Source of the DNA: Mongoliitalea lutea
Lineage (GTDB): Bacteria; Bacteroidota; Bacteroidia; Cytophagales; Cyclobacteriaceae
Length of the DNA stretch: 64,000 nucleotides
Assembly (NCBI RefSeq): GCF_014652135.1
Contig: NZ_BMYF01000015.1
Span: 16,817 to 80,816, forward strand
Direction of reading: 5' to 3'
The translations under genes and the position numbers were made by a program. A model generated the notes under the pieces. It ran no database searches. It worked only from the letters and a program-made list of their open reading frames with translations, and was not told the DNA's origin. Shown piece by piece: positions 1 through 8,338 of this stretch (positions are counted from its first letter, which is position 1; every line of letters begins with the position of its first letter).

Positions 1-1
1 G

Positions 2-1678
2 AGTAGTGATAAAAAAATTGTTTCTGCTTATATAGCGACTACTTTAGGGGTGTACCAGCGATTAAACTTTGAAAACGTTTTGTTTGGAATATTCACAGGT
101 ATTATAGTTGGATTGTTTTTTTATAATATTTTTTTATACAGTTCCGTTCGTGATATTACTTATTTAGTGTATGTGCTTCATCTATTAGCTGTTTGGTTTG
201 CTCAATCCTCTATTTTAGGGTATACACAGGAGTTTCTGTGGCCAAATTGGATTTGGATGAATCAACGATCAATTGTGATCTTTTCTTCGCTGGTAAGTAT
301 TGTTGGTATCTGGTTTCTCAGAGTATTTTTAAACTCCGATCATTATGTGCCGACCTTGAACAAAGGATTTAACTTTATCTATGGAGTTTATGCATTTATA
401 TTAATTAATGCGTTTTTCATTTCCATAACCTTAAGTTATCAGGTGTTACTTGTAACTCAGTCTATTGTGGTTTTGTATGTTTTTTTAGTAGCATTTATGA
501 TTCTTAAGAAAGGCTATGGACCTGCTCGATTATATTTAATTGCATGGTCTGTATTTATGATTGGGATATTTGTTTTTGTTTTTTCTGAAATGGGAATTAT
601 TCCTTTTACCAAGTTTTCAGCTTATATCATGCCTTTTGGTTCAGGACTTGAAGTTGTCTTGATTTCTTTTGCCTTAGCTGATAAAATCAATATTCTAAAA
701 AAAGAAAAAGAGACGGAACAGCAAGAAAAGCTCTCTGTTATGAAAAGGAATGAGAGTTTGATTACAAGACAAAATGAATTGCTGGAGGAAAAAGTTAAAC
801 AGCGTACATTAGAATTAGAAGAAACCTTACACAATTTGCAAAGCACCCAGACTCAATTGGTAGAACAAGAGAAAATGGCTTCACTTGGTCAGTTGACAGC
901 AGGGATTGCACATGAAATTAATAACCCTATCAATTTTGTTAGTTCCAATGTGTCTCCGTTAAAGAGAGATATTGAAGATATTTTAGAAATATTGGAAAGC
1001 TATAAAGCTAAGGGCGACATTGAATTTTCTTCTGAAACTAGAGAGGAATTGAAAGTACTGGAGGACGATTTAGAACTTTCTTATTTATTGGATGAAATCC
1101 AGCAGCTTTTACAAGGAATGGAAGATGGAGCTAAGCGTACCGTAGAAATCGTTAAAGGCTTAAAACTCTTTTCTCGAGTCGATGAGCAAGATGTAAAAAA
1201 GGTTGATGTTCATGATGGTTTGAACAGTACTCTGATATTGCTTAATAGTACTATGTCTGGAAAGATTGAGGTTGTTAAAGAATATGAATCTATACCTCCC
1301 ATAGAATGTTTGGCAGGAAAAATAAATCAGGTTTTTATGAATATCCTTAATAATGCTATTCAAGCGCTATTAGAAAACGAGCATCAAGAAGTTCCTCCAA
1401 AAATAATTATCAGGACAAAAAATTTGAATCAATTTGTACAAATTGAAATTGAAGATAATGGACCGGGGATTCCTGATTCAGTCAAACAACGTATTTTTGA
1501 ACCTTTCTTCACCACCAAGCCTGTGGGTAAAGGTACAGGGCTTGGATTGTCTATAGTATATACAATTATTGAAAATCATCGGGGATTTTTGGAAGTGAAT
1601 ACCCATTCAGGAAAAGGAACAAATTTCATAATCAAACTCCCTGTTCTTCAAAATAATCACCATACACATGAAGGATAA
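2..1678 (+). CDS. 7TMR-DISM sensor histidine kinase, 5' end outside window
   Basis: Membrane sensor kinase. The frame stays open from base 2, so the GTG at 50 is probably internal and the start, with a likely extracellular 7TMR-DISM domain, lies left of the window. The visible part has about seven hydrophobic helices (roughly residues 20-220, with the family-like YNIFLYSSVRD stretch), a coiled coil, then a HisKA domain with the phospho-acceptor in GIAHEINNP (His about 304 of the visible part) and an HATPase_c domain with N-box NILNNAIQA, G1 box DNGPGIP and G2 box GKGTGLGLS. All kinase motifs look intact. It overlaps the next gene by 11 bp, so the two are co-translated and probably act in one pathway. 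The ligand is unknown. Domain assignment is confident; the true start cannot be seen. Confidence 0.9.
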   Translation, partial: SSDKKIVSAYIATTLGVYQRLNFENVLFGIFTGIIVGLFFYNIFLYSSVRDITYLVYVLHLLAVWFAQSSILGYTQEFLWPNWIWMNQRSIVIFSSLVSIVGIWFLRVFLNSDHYVPTLNKGFNFIYGVYAFILINAFFISITLSYQVLLVTQSIVVLYVFLVAFMILKKGYGPARLYLIAWSVFMIGIFVFVFSEMGIIPFTKFSAYIMPFGSGLEVVLISFALADKINILKKEKETEQQEKLSVMKRNESLITRQNELLEEKVKQRTLELEETLHNLQSTQTQLVEQEKMASLGQLTAGIAHEINNPINFVSSNVSPLKRDIEDILEILESYKAKGDIEFSSETREELKVLEDDLELSYLLDEIQQLLQGMEDGAKRTVEIVKGLKLFSRVDEQDVKKVDVHDGLNSTLILLNSTMSGKIEVVKEYESIPPIECLAGKINQVFMNILNNAIQALLENEHQEVPPKIIIRTKNLNQFVQIEIEDNGPGIPDSVKQRIFEPFFTTKPVGKGTGLGLSIVYTIIENHRGFLEVNTHSGKGTNFIIKLPVLQNNHHTHEG

Positions 1679-2792
1679 AATAAAAGTGCTTTATATAGAT
1701 GATGAGGCTAATAATTTAAACTCATTTCGAGCTAGTTTACGCAAATTTTTCACCATTACAACTGCCACTGACGCAGCCCAAGGTTTAGAGTTAGTGAAGA
1801 ATGAAGAGTTTCAAGTTGTTGTTGCAGATCAACGTATGCCAGGAATGACTGGTGTCGAATTTTTTGAGCAGTTGACAAAAATCAACCCAGATCCGATAAG
1901 GATCTTACTTACAGGTTATTCTGATATTTCTTCTGTTATTGATGCTATCAATAAAGGAGAGGTTTATAGGTTTATCGATAAACCATGGAATATTGATCAA
2001 ATTAAAAATTCAATAAGCAATGCAGCTGAAATTTACAATACAAAGAAGGAATTAAGAGACAAAACCAATAGACTGGAAAAAATCCAAGCAGAGATGAATC
2101 AATTTGTGTACTCTCTATCACATGAATTAAGAGGGCCTTTAATGAGTATTTCAGGTGTTTCCAAGTTGGCTAAAATGGAGTTTTATGATCCTCAAGTTTT
2201 AGAATATTTTGAGATGATTGACTCTGCTACTGTCAAACTAGATGATTTTATTTATAAGATGTTGGATTTTTACCGTTCAACTAAAATGGACTCCAGACCT
2301 GCATCTATTAAGTTTGATGAGATTTTGTATCAACAAATGGAGAGCTACAAAGAAAAATGGGATCTCAATGGATTTGAGCTTTTATTAAGCATAAATCAAA
2401 CAGAGGAATTTTGGTCTGATGACGCTAAAATCCGAGTTATATTAAATAATTTATTTTCCAATTCTTATAATTTTCACAAAGATCTCCAGAATGGTCCATG
2501 GATAAAAATTGAGGTTTTGGTAAATAATGGAATAGCCGAAATTTCGGTAGAGGATAATGGGCATGGAATAGAAGAAAAGTATCAGTCTGAGGTCTTTAAC
2601 TTGTTTCAGCGAGCTTCACGGAAAAATGTAGGTTCAGGGCTTGGTTTGTACATGGTTAAAGAATCCGTTTCACAAATGGGTGGTAGTATAAAATTGATTT
2701 CCGAAGCAAGTGTAGGGACAAAAGTTACAGTAAAGCTTCCAAGCATGAAAATGGATCAGAATAATGATTTGAAGACTAATATGTCAAATTAA
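1668..2792 (+). CDS. Response regulator-histidine kinase fusion (REC-HisKA-HATPase)
   Basis: A soluble 374-residue protein. An N-terminal receiver domain (residues 5-120) has the acidic pair D11/D12, phospho-acceptor D54 in VVVADQRMPGMTG and a conserved Lys in FIDKPW. A short coiled coil follows, then a HisKA segment with SLSHELRGP (His152) and an HATPase_c domain (VILNNLFSN, DNGHGIEE, GSGLGLYMV). There is no transmembrane segment and no DNA-binding or enzymatic output domain. It starts inside the end of the upstream sensor kinase gene (11-bp overlap). Inference: the receiver takes phosphate from the upstream kinase and controls the protein's own kinase activity, giving an extra relay step; the final output protein is not encoded next door. 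The start ATG at 1668 fits the receiver's N-terminus. Confidence 0.9.
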   Translation: MKDKIKVLYIDDEANNLNSFRASLRKFFTITTATDAAQGLELVKNEEFQVVVADQRMPGMTGVEFFEQLTKINPDPIRILLTGYSDISSVIDAINKGEVYRFIDKPWNIDQIKNSISNAAEIYNTKKELRDKTNRLEKIQAEMNQFVYSLSHELRGPLMSISGVSKLAKMEFYDPQVLEYFEMIDSATVKLDDFIYKMLDFYRSTKMDSRPASIKFDEILYQQMESYKEKWDLNGFELLLSINQTEEFWSDDAKIRVILNNLFSNSYNFHKDLQNGPWIKIEVLVNNGIAEISVEDNGHGIEEKYQSEVFNLFQRASRKNVGSGLGLYMVKESVSQMGGSIKLISEASVGTKVTVKLPSMKMDQNNDLKTNMSN

Positions 2793-2804
2793 ACTTTCAA
2801 TTCA

Positions 2805-2835
2805 TTTTTTTCCTTGGTTTTTGACCGTAATTTTG
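2805..2835 (+). promoter_or_regulatory. Bacteroidota-type promoter for ppa
   Basis: TAATTTTG at 2828-2835 is a perfect match to the Bacteroidota -7 consensus TAnnTTTG. TTTT at 2805-2808, 19 bp upstream, is a 3-of-4 match to the -33 TTTG element. The gene's ATG lies 35 bp downstream. Confidence 0.5.
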
Positions 2836-2869
2836 AACTCAGTTTTGTTTTAATCAAACGTTTTTAATT

Positions 2870-3409
2870 ATGATCAATCCATGGCACGATGTGCAATTAG
2901 GAAAAGAAGCGCCTGAATATGTAATGGGTGTAATAGAAATCCCTAAGGGCAGTAAGGGTAAATATGAGTTAGATAAAAAAACAGGGATGTTGCTCTTAGA
3001 TAGAGTTTTGTTCTCAGCTGTTCATTACCCTGCTAATTATGGTTTTATTCCTCAGACTTATTGTGAGGATCATGACCCCTTGGATATCTTGATTATCTCT
3101 CAAATTGATATTCCCTCAATGACATTAGTGAAAGCGAAAGTAATTGGAGTAATGAGAATGATTGATGGGGGAGAGGCAGATGATAAAATTATTGCTGTTG
3201 CAGCAGGTGATCAATCTGTTAATTATATCAACGATATAGATGAGCTGCCTCCTCATTTAATGAAAGAAGTACACCGTTTCTTTGAAGACTATAAGAAGTT
3301 GGAAAATAAAGAAGTGAAAGTGGAAGATTTCTTGGGCAAAGAAGAAGCCTTTAAAATCATTCAGGAAAGCGTTGAGCTTTACGATAAGCATTTCAGAACT
3401 AGAAAGTAA
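2870..3409 (+). CDS. ppa: Inorganic pyrophosphatase
   Basis: Cytoplasmic family I inorganic pyrophosphatase, 179 residues (usual length about 175-180). It hydrolyses pyrophosphate to phosphate and so pulls nucleic-acid and aminoacyl-tRNA synthesis forward. Seen in the sequence: the substrate- and metal-binding [11 protein letters not shown] segment, [12 protein letters not shown], and the signature DHDPLDILI with its metal-binding aspartates, followed by the conserved [17 protein letters not shown] block. It has its own upstream promoter motif and a strong hairpin terminator directly after the stop, so it is probably a single-gene transcription unit. Confidence 0.97.
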   Translation: MINPWHDVQLGKEAPEYVMGVIEIPKGSKGKYELDKKTGMLLLDRVLFSAVHYPANYGFIPQTYCEDHDPLDILIISQIDIPSMTLVKAKVIGVMRMIDGGEADDKIIAVAAGDQSVNYINDIDELPPHLMKEVHRFFEDYKKLENKEVKVEDFLGKEEAFKIIQESVELYDKHFRTRK

Positions 3410-3418
3410 TCATAAGTG

Positions 3419-3442
3419 AAAGCCAGCGAAAGCTGGCTTTTG
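3419..3442 (+). terminator. Rho-independent terminator after ppa
   Basis: Nine-base-pair stem AAAGCCAGC / GCTGGCTTT with a GAAA tetraloop, followed by TTTT, starting 10 bp after the ppa stop codon. The T-tract merges into the -33 region of the next gene's putative promoter. Confidence 0.85.
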
Positions 3443-3471
3443 TTGTTTGATTGAAACCCTAATTACATTTG
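3439..3471 (+). promoter_or_regulatory. Promoter-like element abutting the porin start codon
   Basis: TTTG (3439-3442), 21 bp, then TACATTTG (3464-3471), a perfect TAnnTTTG -7 box. The ATG of the porin gene begins only 2 bp later, so transcription from this promoter would start at or just inside the start codon. Either the mRNA is essentially leaderless or the match is fortuitous. Confidence 0.4.
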
Positions 3472-3472
3472 T

Positions 3473-4519
3473 ATGAGGCTTTTGCTGATTTGTCTTTTGC
3501 TGGTTAATGCAGCAAACTCTTTTGCACAAGAAGAGGGTCCAGGTTCGTGGGAATTTTCTGGGTACTTGGAAACCTATTACAGTTTTGATTTTAATCGGCC
3601 AGACAATCACCGGAGACCTCATTTTCTATACAATTTTAATCGGCATAACGAGTTCAGCGTTAATCTTGCACTTGTGAAGGCTTCCTATACGGAAGGTACT
3701 ATTCGTGGTTCGCTTGCCTTAATGGCGGGGACTTATGCTCAGTATAATCTTGCAGAGGAACCTACTTGGGCTCAATATCTAAATGAAGCGTCTATTGGAG
3801 TGCGATTGCTAGAAAATCTTTGGTTAGATGTGGGAATAATGCCTTCACACATCGGATTTGAAAGTTGGATTGGGACTGTTGGATGGCATCTTAATAGAAG
3901 CTTAATGGCGGAAAATTCCCCTTACTTCCTGACAGGAGCAAGGTTAAGCTATGATTGGAAGGAACATACCCAATTCATCTTATGGGTTTCCAATGGTTGG
4001 CAAAATGTCCAACGAACCCAAAATAGTCAAGGAGTAGGACTTGGACTAGGCATCAATCATTCTCCAATCAAAGGAATGGTGATTAATTATGCCAATTATT
4101 TGGGCAATGAAAGCACCATAATCCTTAGAGAAATGCGATTTTTCAATAATTTTTACATCCAACATGAGCTACCATCTTGGGGATATACCCTTGGTTTTGA
4201 TTATGGTGTGCAACAAGTAGTACTCGCCCCTAAAGCGCAGTGGTGGGGGCTGACAGCATCCTTGAAAAAAACAGTTTTGGAAAAATATACTGCTGCCATA
4301 CGAACAGAGTATTATTCAGACCCTCGGGCAATTATTTTAGATGAACCATTTAAATTGTCCGGGCATTCCATCAATTTGGATGTTCCTTTGAATGATAAAT
4401 TGATATGGAGAGTTGAAGGAAGACAGTTTTTGGCCGAGCAGGGAAGGTTTTCTCTTCGAGACGGGAGTTTTTCAAGAAATAATTTTGCCCTTACTTCCTC
4501 TTTGGCTTTGAGTTTTTGA
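3473..4519 (+). CDS. OmpL-like outer-membrane beta-barrel porin (BBP2 family)
   Basis: A 348-residue predicted outer-membrane protein. It begins with a Sec signal peptide (MRLLLICLLLVNAANSFAQ, cleavage after AQ). The mature part shows alternating aromatic/polar beta-strand patterns throughout and the typical opening of the OmpL-like putative beta-barrel porin-2 family (SGYLETYYSFDFNRP, then LALVKASYTEG and a central NLWLDVGIMPSHIGFESW block), and it ends in a strand finishing SLALSF with a C-terminal Phe, as expected for BAM substrates. The substrate is unknown. The last 29 bp overlap the 3' end of the convergent next gene. Family assignment is from remembered signature patterns. Confidence 0.75.
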   Translation: MRLLLICLLLVNAANSFAQEEGPGSWEFSGYLETYYSFDFNRPDNHRRPHFLYNFNRHNEFSVNLALVKASYTEGTIRGSLALMAGTYAQYNLAEEPTWAQYLNEASIGVRLLENLWLDVGIMPSHIGFESWIGTVGWHLNRSLMAENSPYFLTGARLSYDWKEHTQFILWVSNGWQNVQRTQNSQGVGLGLGINHSPIKGMVINYANYLGNESTIILREMRFFNNFYIQHELPSWGYTLGFDYGVQQVVLAPKAQWWGLTASLKKTVLEKYTAAIRTEYYSDPRAIILDEPFKLSGHSINLDVPLNDKLIWRVEGRQFLAEQGRFSLRDGSFSRNNFALTSSLALSF

Positions 4520-4970
4520 CAATAAAGGAAACGTGTTGTTTTGCCAGTTTTTTTTGAAAGTAAGCAAGCATTTCTGAGTAGTTTTCATGTTCATGATTGC
4601 TGATAGTAAAGGAGGTTTGATCTTCAAATACTACGGTTAGTTGTCGAAATTCCCGATTGTTTGCGAGTACTTTTTCTTCCTCCCATACCTTAACTTGATC
4701 CAAGGTATAGTTTTTTGTTAGTCTTCGAAGAGGGAATTTTAGGATAATTTTTTCTTTACCGGCAGAAATAAATTTATAGCCTGCCATCATTTTGACAAGT
4801 AGTAATAAAATTACTATCGTAAGTATGGTCGTGCTTAGTAAATAAAACCATAGGCCAAAAGTTCTGAGATTTGCGAAATGGATTAGGGTGCTAATTAATC
4901 CAATAATTAGTAATCCAAGAACTGAACTAAGTGCTACATAGGTGTTAGTTTTTGGTTTACAAGTTGTCAT
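4491..4970 (-). CDS. Two-TM membrane protein of unknown function
   Basis: A 159-residue protein with no product I recognise. Two hydrophobic helices (about residues 10-32 and 37-60) are followed by a soluble, strand-rich C-terminal half (EKIILKFPLRR...LTVVFEDQTSFTIS) and a basic tail KNSKPKRK. This is the layout of small bacterial 2TM proteins with a PH-like cytoplasmic domain. Its 3' end overlaps the convergent porin gene by 29 bp. The gene at 56790-57212 has the same layout without obvious sequence identity. Coding potential is supported by the membrane topology and a clean ATG start. Confidence 0.7.
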   Translation of the reverse strand: MTTCKPKTNTYVALSSVLGLLIIGLISTLIHFANLRTFGLWFYLLSTTILTIVILLLLVKMMAGYKFISAGKEKIILKFPLRRLTKNYTLDQVKVWEEEKVLANNREFRQLTVVFEDQTSFTISNHEHENYSEMLAYFQKKLAKQHVSFIVKNSKPKRK

Positions 4971-5038
4971 TTGTTGATGGATTTAGTCAAAAATAATTCT
5001 ATGAACTTCATAATTAAGGATGTATCGGGTAATAGAAA

Positions 5039-5650
5039 TTAACGTTCGGAGATAAAGTTTGAATTAATTAACTCGTTTAAGCTTGCTTTTGAATATGCTA
5101 CTAAATCCTCAAAAAAATCTCCAAAATGTAAACGGAAGAACTCATGGTGTTGATCCAAGAATTTATGTGCTGTTTCCATATTAGAATTAAAGGTTGTTCT
5201 CTTAGCCATACCCTGTAATGCGCGACGTATTCCGTCAAATTCTCCATATTTCACAAGCATGTTATATAAACGGATATTTCCATACATCTTTATGAATTTC
5301 TCAGGAAGAATGTCAGCATGTTGGTCAACAATCAAGTACACTTCTTGAGCAAAATCATTTAAGGGCTGAGGATGGTAATTATTCCAAAATTTACTTAAAA
5401 AATGATCAAAGTACATATCGGTAATAACTGTGGAGTACCTACCAAAATTTGGTCTGAGTAATAATTGAGCTTCTTTTACAACAGGGTGACTATCTGTATA
5501 TGCATCTATGGCTCTATGAAGCTTTATTCCAAGAACTATTTCTGGTTCATATTTTTTTTCAATTGCCCCCCTTACAGAGTCACCGATAAGGTTACCGATT
5601 AAAATCTTTGGTCTACCAAAAGAAAGATATGCATGCGCTAAATAATTCAA
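5039..5650 (-). CDS. AcpH-family protein (acyl carrier protein phosphodiesterase, DUF479), TTG start
   Basis: Family of acyl carrier protein phosphodiesterases, which remove the 4'-phosphopantetheine arm from ACP. The start is set at a TTG (5650) because the product then begins MNYLAHAYLSFG, exactly where this family starts. An upstream in-frame ATG at 5725 would add 25 unrelated residues and overlap the divergent helicase start. Seen: IGNLIGDSVRG near the N-terminus, HRAIDAYTDSHP, and YFDHFLSKFW, with conserved His/Asp residues expected of an HD-like metal site. The length of 203 residues fits. Whether the Bacteroidota members really act on ACP is uncertain. Confidence 0.85.
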   Translation of the reverse strand: MNYLAHAYLSFGRPKILIGNLIGDSVRGAIEKKYEPEIVLGIKLHRAIDAYTDSHPVVKEAQLLLRPNFGRYSTVITDMYFDHFLSKFWNNYHPQPLNDFAQEVYLIVDQHADILPEKFIKMYGNIRLYNMLVKYGEFDGIRRALQGMAKRTTFNSNMETAHKFLDQHHEFFRLHFGDFFEDLVAYSKASLNELINSNFISER

Positions 5651-5671
5651 GACTTTTCTTAAACAGTAAGG

Positions 5672-5698
5672 TTGAAAGAATGATTTACTTGTAATTTC
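5672..5698 (+). promoter_or_regulatory. Possible promoter for the helicase gene
   Basis: TTG (5672-5674), 17 bp, then TAATTTC (5692-5698), a near match to TAnnTTTG. It lies in the 68-bp divergent spacer that exists only if the AcpH-family gene starts at its TTG. Weak match, position plausible. Confidence 0.25.
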
Positions 5699-5718
5699 AC
5701 ATCCAAATTTACGATTCC

Positions 5719-7644
5719 ATGGCAACTATTCAGGACCAATTAAAAAATACTTTTAGACTTTTAAAAATCGAATGGGAAGAAGACCTTGCTCAATACAAAA
5801 AAAAGTTCTTGTACACCTCCATAGCTGACAAAAAAGAGGAGGGTGTCTGTTGGTATCCTGTGTATTTGAAAAAATCTAAAATTGGTCACGGCGAGCGTGT
5901 GATTATTGAGTTGGAAAGACCTGATACCAATTATGCGCATATCTTTCAATCGGGGAAATCAGTATCTATTTTTTCTACACAAGAAGGCTTCCATCATCAA
6001 CGAATCAATGGTGTGATCAATCAGGTCAAAAAAGAGGTAATGGTGGTGACTATTCAAGTGGATGAAATCCCTGAGTGGATGCATAAAGGCAAAATGGGTG
6101 TGGACCTGTTATTTGACGAAGCATCCTATCGAGAGATGGAATACACTATGAAGGCAGTCGTAAAAGCTGAAAAAGGCCGTATAGGTGAATTGAAGCATAT
6201 TTTGTTGGGAGAACAAGCAGCAAGTTTCGATACCAAGCTTCTTCAGAATAACCCCTTATTGAATTCCTCTCAGAACAATGCTGTAGCCTTGGTAAGTAAC
6301 GCCAAAGATGTTGCAATTATTCATGGACCTCCAGGAACAGGCAAGACAACGACACTCGTTGCGGCGATTGCTCAATCTTTAGAGCGTTACCTCCAGGTGT
6401 TGGTATGTGCTCCAAGTAATGCAGCGGTGGATTTGTTAGTAGAAAAATTAATTGAAAAAAATATTGCCACGCTTCGCTTAGGACACCCTGCACGGGTAGA
6501 TGATGCTATCCTGAATCAAACCTTGGATGCGAAGCTAGCGATGCATGAAAGCTACCGGGATTTGAAAAAAGTTAAAAAATCTGCGGAAGAATATCGAAAG
6601 TTGGCCTTCAAGTACAAAAGAAGCTTTGGTCCCGAAGAGCGCGCCCAACGAAAAAGATTATTGGACGAAGCAGGAAGGTTGAAGGATGAGGCAGAACAAT
6701 TGGAAGATTATATCACACATGATGTCTTTCAGCGCACTCAGGTATTTGCCACCACCTTGGTAGGGGCAAGTAGCCATGTGTTGAAAGGAATGGAGTTTCC
6801 AGTGGTTTTTATTGATGAAGCAGCCCAAGGTTTGGAACCGGCTACTTGGATCCCGATTTTGAAAGCTAAAAAGGTGGTGATGGCGGGAGACCATTGTCAG
6901 TTGCCACCTACCATCAAATCTTATGATGCTTCGAAAGCCGGTTTGAGTGAAACTCTATTCGAAAAAGTTATCAAAAGACAAACCAATGTTTCTCAAATGT
7001 TGCAAGAGCAATACCGCATGCCAGAGACAATTATGGGGTTTTCGAGCAGGTATTTTTACCATTCAGGCTTAACTGCTGCTTCCAATACGCGGACTCACTT
7101 TTTGCAGGAAGAGGAACCGGTGATGGAGTTTATTGATACAGCAGGAGCAGGCTATCAAGACCAGCAAGAGCAAGAATCCTTGAGTACCTATAATCCTGAT
7201 GAAGCTAAATTCACCCTACAGCATTTAGAAAATTTATTAAAAAGAGTGGGGATTGGCACAATCAAAACCCAAGGCTGGACAATTGGGCTGATTGCACCTT
7301 ACAGGGCTCAGGTTCGCAAATTCAATGAATTGATTTTTGAATCCTATGCATATCCCAATTTACGCTCCTTTTCAGAACTATTAACCATTGACTCCATTGA
7401 CGGTTTTCAAGGTCAGGAGCGGGACATCATTGTCATCAGCTTGGTCCGCTCCAATAGCAAGGGAGAAATCGGGTTTTTATCAGATGTTCGCCGGATGAAT
7501 GTAGCACTGACACGGGCCAAAAGAAAATTGGTGGTCATTGGCGATTCGGCAACCCTATGCACCCATGAGTTCTACCGAGAGTTTTTGGATTATGTGGAGG
7601 AAAAGGGTTGTTACAAGAGTGTATATGAGTTTATGGAAGAGTAG
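5719..7644 (+). CDS. UPF1/IGHMBP2-like superfamily I helicase
   Basis: A 641-residue DNA/RNA helicase of superfamily 1B. Visible motifs in order: an N-terminal beta-barrel region; Q-motif region NPLLNSSQNNAV; Walker [11 protein letters not shown] (from residue 203); motif Ic CAPSNAAVD; a stalk-like charged helical insertion (about 260-335); Walker B FIDEAAQGLEP (D366/E367); motif III AGDHCQLPPT; LQEQYRMPETI (motif IV); the GFQGQERDIIVIS motif V and the NVALTRAKRKLVVIGD motif VI. The domain order matches eukaryotic IGHMBP2/UPF1, which unwind 5'-3'. Its substrate in bacteria is unknown. It is transcribed divergently from the AcpH-family gene. Confidence 0.92.
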   Translation: MATIQDQLKNTFRLLKIEWEEDLAQYKKKFLYTSIADKKEEGVCWYPVYLKKSKIGHGERVIIELERPDTNYAHIFQSGKSVSIFSTQEGFHHQRINGVINQVKKEVMVVTIQVDEIPEWMHKGKMGVDLLFDEASYREMEYTMKAVVKAEKGRIGELKHILLGEQAASFDTKLLQNNPLLNSSQNNAVALVSNAKDVAIIHGPPGTGKTTTLVAAIAQSLERYLQVLVCAPSNAAVDLLVEKLIEKNIATLRLGHPARVDDAILNQTLDAKLAMHESYRDLKKVKKSAEEYRKLAFKYKRSFGPEERAQRKRLLDEAGRLKDEAEQLEDYITHDVFQRTQVFATTLVGASSHVLKGMEFPVVFIDEAAQGLEPATWIPILKAKKVVMAGDHCQLPPTIKSYDASKAGLSETLFEKVIKRQTNVSQMLQEQYRMPETIMGFSSRYFYHSGLTAASNTRTHFLQEEEPVMEFIDTAGAGYQDQQEQESLSTYNPDEAKFTLQHLENLLKRVGIGTIKTQGWTIGLIAPYRAQVRKFNELIFESYAYPNLRSFSELLTIDSIDGFQGQERDIIVISLVRSNSKGEIGFLSDVRRMNVALTRAKRKLVVIGDSATLCTHEFYREFLDYVEEKGCYKSVYEFMEE

Positions 7645-7707
7645 TGCGTCTAATACTACGTATAAACGCATATGGAAGCAGTTCTTACCTTGGAGATATG
7701 TGTATAA

Positions 7708-8235
7708 CTAGTTCTTTGAATGCATATACACCTCATTCAAATAACTCAGTAATCCACCAAAGGACTCTGTGGCTTCTAAGATTTCAGAGGGTATTTCCCT
7801 TCCTTGAAGACGGGCCAATAAGCGCCCATAAATGGCGTTGAAGAACAACTGTACTTCATGTGAAATCTCATCAGCCCCTTCTTCCAGCATCATATGCAAG
7901 ACATGAGGCTTTGCCAGTTGGTAGTGCTCAAAGTAGCTTTTATCGGTTTTCAGTAAGGACCAATGAAGCCGAGCCAATTCATCGACAATGGCTTGTACTG
8001 CTTGTAAGTGTCCTTTTTGAGTGATCTTTTCCTCTTGCATTTGAGTCGCCAAGTCAGCAAACCAAGTTACTGTTTCCTTTTTTTCTACTAATTCAACGGG
8101 ATAGTGACTGACTACATACTGCTCAATGTCTTCTAATACAAAATTAAATGCACGTAATAAATCCTCCATTTGATACATGTAAATGATGTATTCACCAATG
8201 TTTTGTTGCTGCTTCTTTTCTGCGATGCTTTTCAT
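7708..8235 (-). CDS. DUF4924 family protein
   Basis: A 175-residue cytoplasmic protein, mostly alpha-helical and acidic. Its N-terminus (AEKKQQQNIGEYIIYMYQMEDLLRA) is characteristic of the Bacteroidota-specific DUF4924 family, whose function is unknown. No catalytic motif, signal peptide or membrane helix is visible. It is convergent with the helicase and divergent from lepA, a neighbourhood that gives no functional clue. Confidence 0.8.
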   Translation of the reverse strand: MKSIAEKKQQQNIGEYIIYMYQMEDLLRAFNFVLEDIEQYVVSHYPVELVEKKETVTWFADLATQMQEEKITQKGHLQAVQAIVDELARLHWSLLKTDKSYFEHYQLAKPHVLHMMLEEGADEISHEVQLFFNAIYGRLLARLQGREIPSEILEATESFGGLLSYLNEVYMHSKN

Positions 8236-8315
8236 AGGGAAATCGATTGAGGATGCAAAGAAAATAAAATTCTGTCTGCTATAGTTTTAATTCCCAAAAT
8301 TGCCACATTTTTATC

Positions 8316-8323
8316 TATTTTTG
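8316..8323 (+). promoter_or_regulatory. -7 element upstream of lepA
   Basis: TATTTTTG is a perfect TAnnTTTG box ending 15 bp before the preferred lepA ATG (8339) and 9 bp before the alternative ATG (8333). No good -33 TTTG is found at the right distance. Its position argues against any start further upstream. Confidence 0.4.
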
Positions 8324-8338
8324 CGTTCTGATATGACT

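Noticed and set aside
7644-7841. 65-residue plus-strand open frame after the helicase
   Set aside because: It runs antisense through the 3' end of the DUF4924 gene and starts with a weak GTG; no family resemblance.
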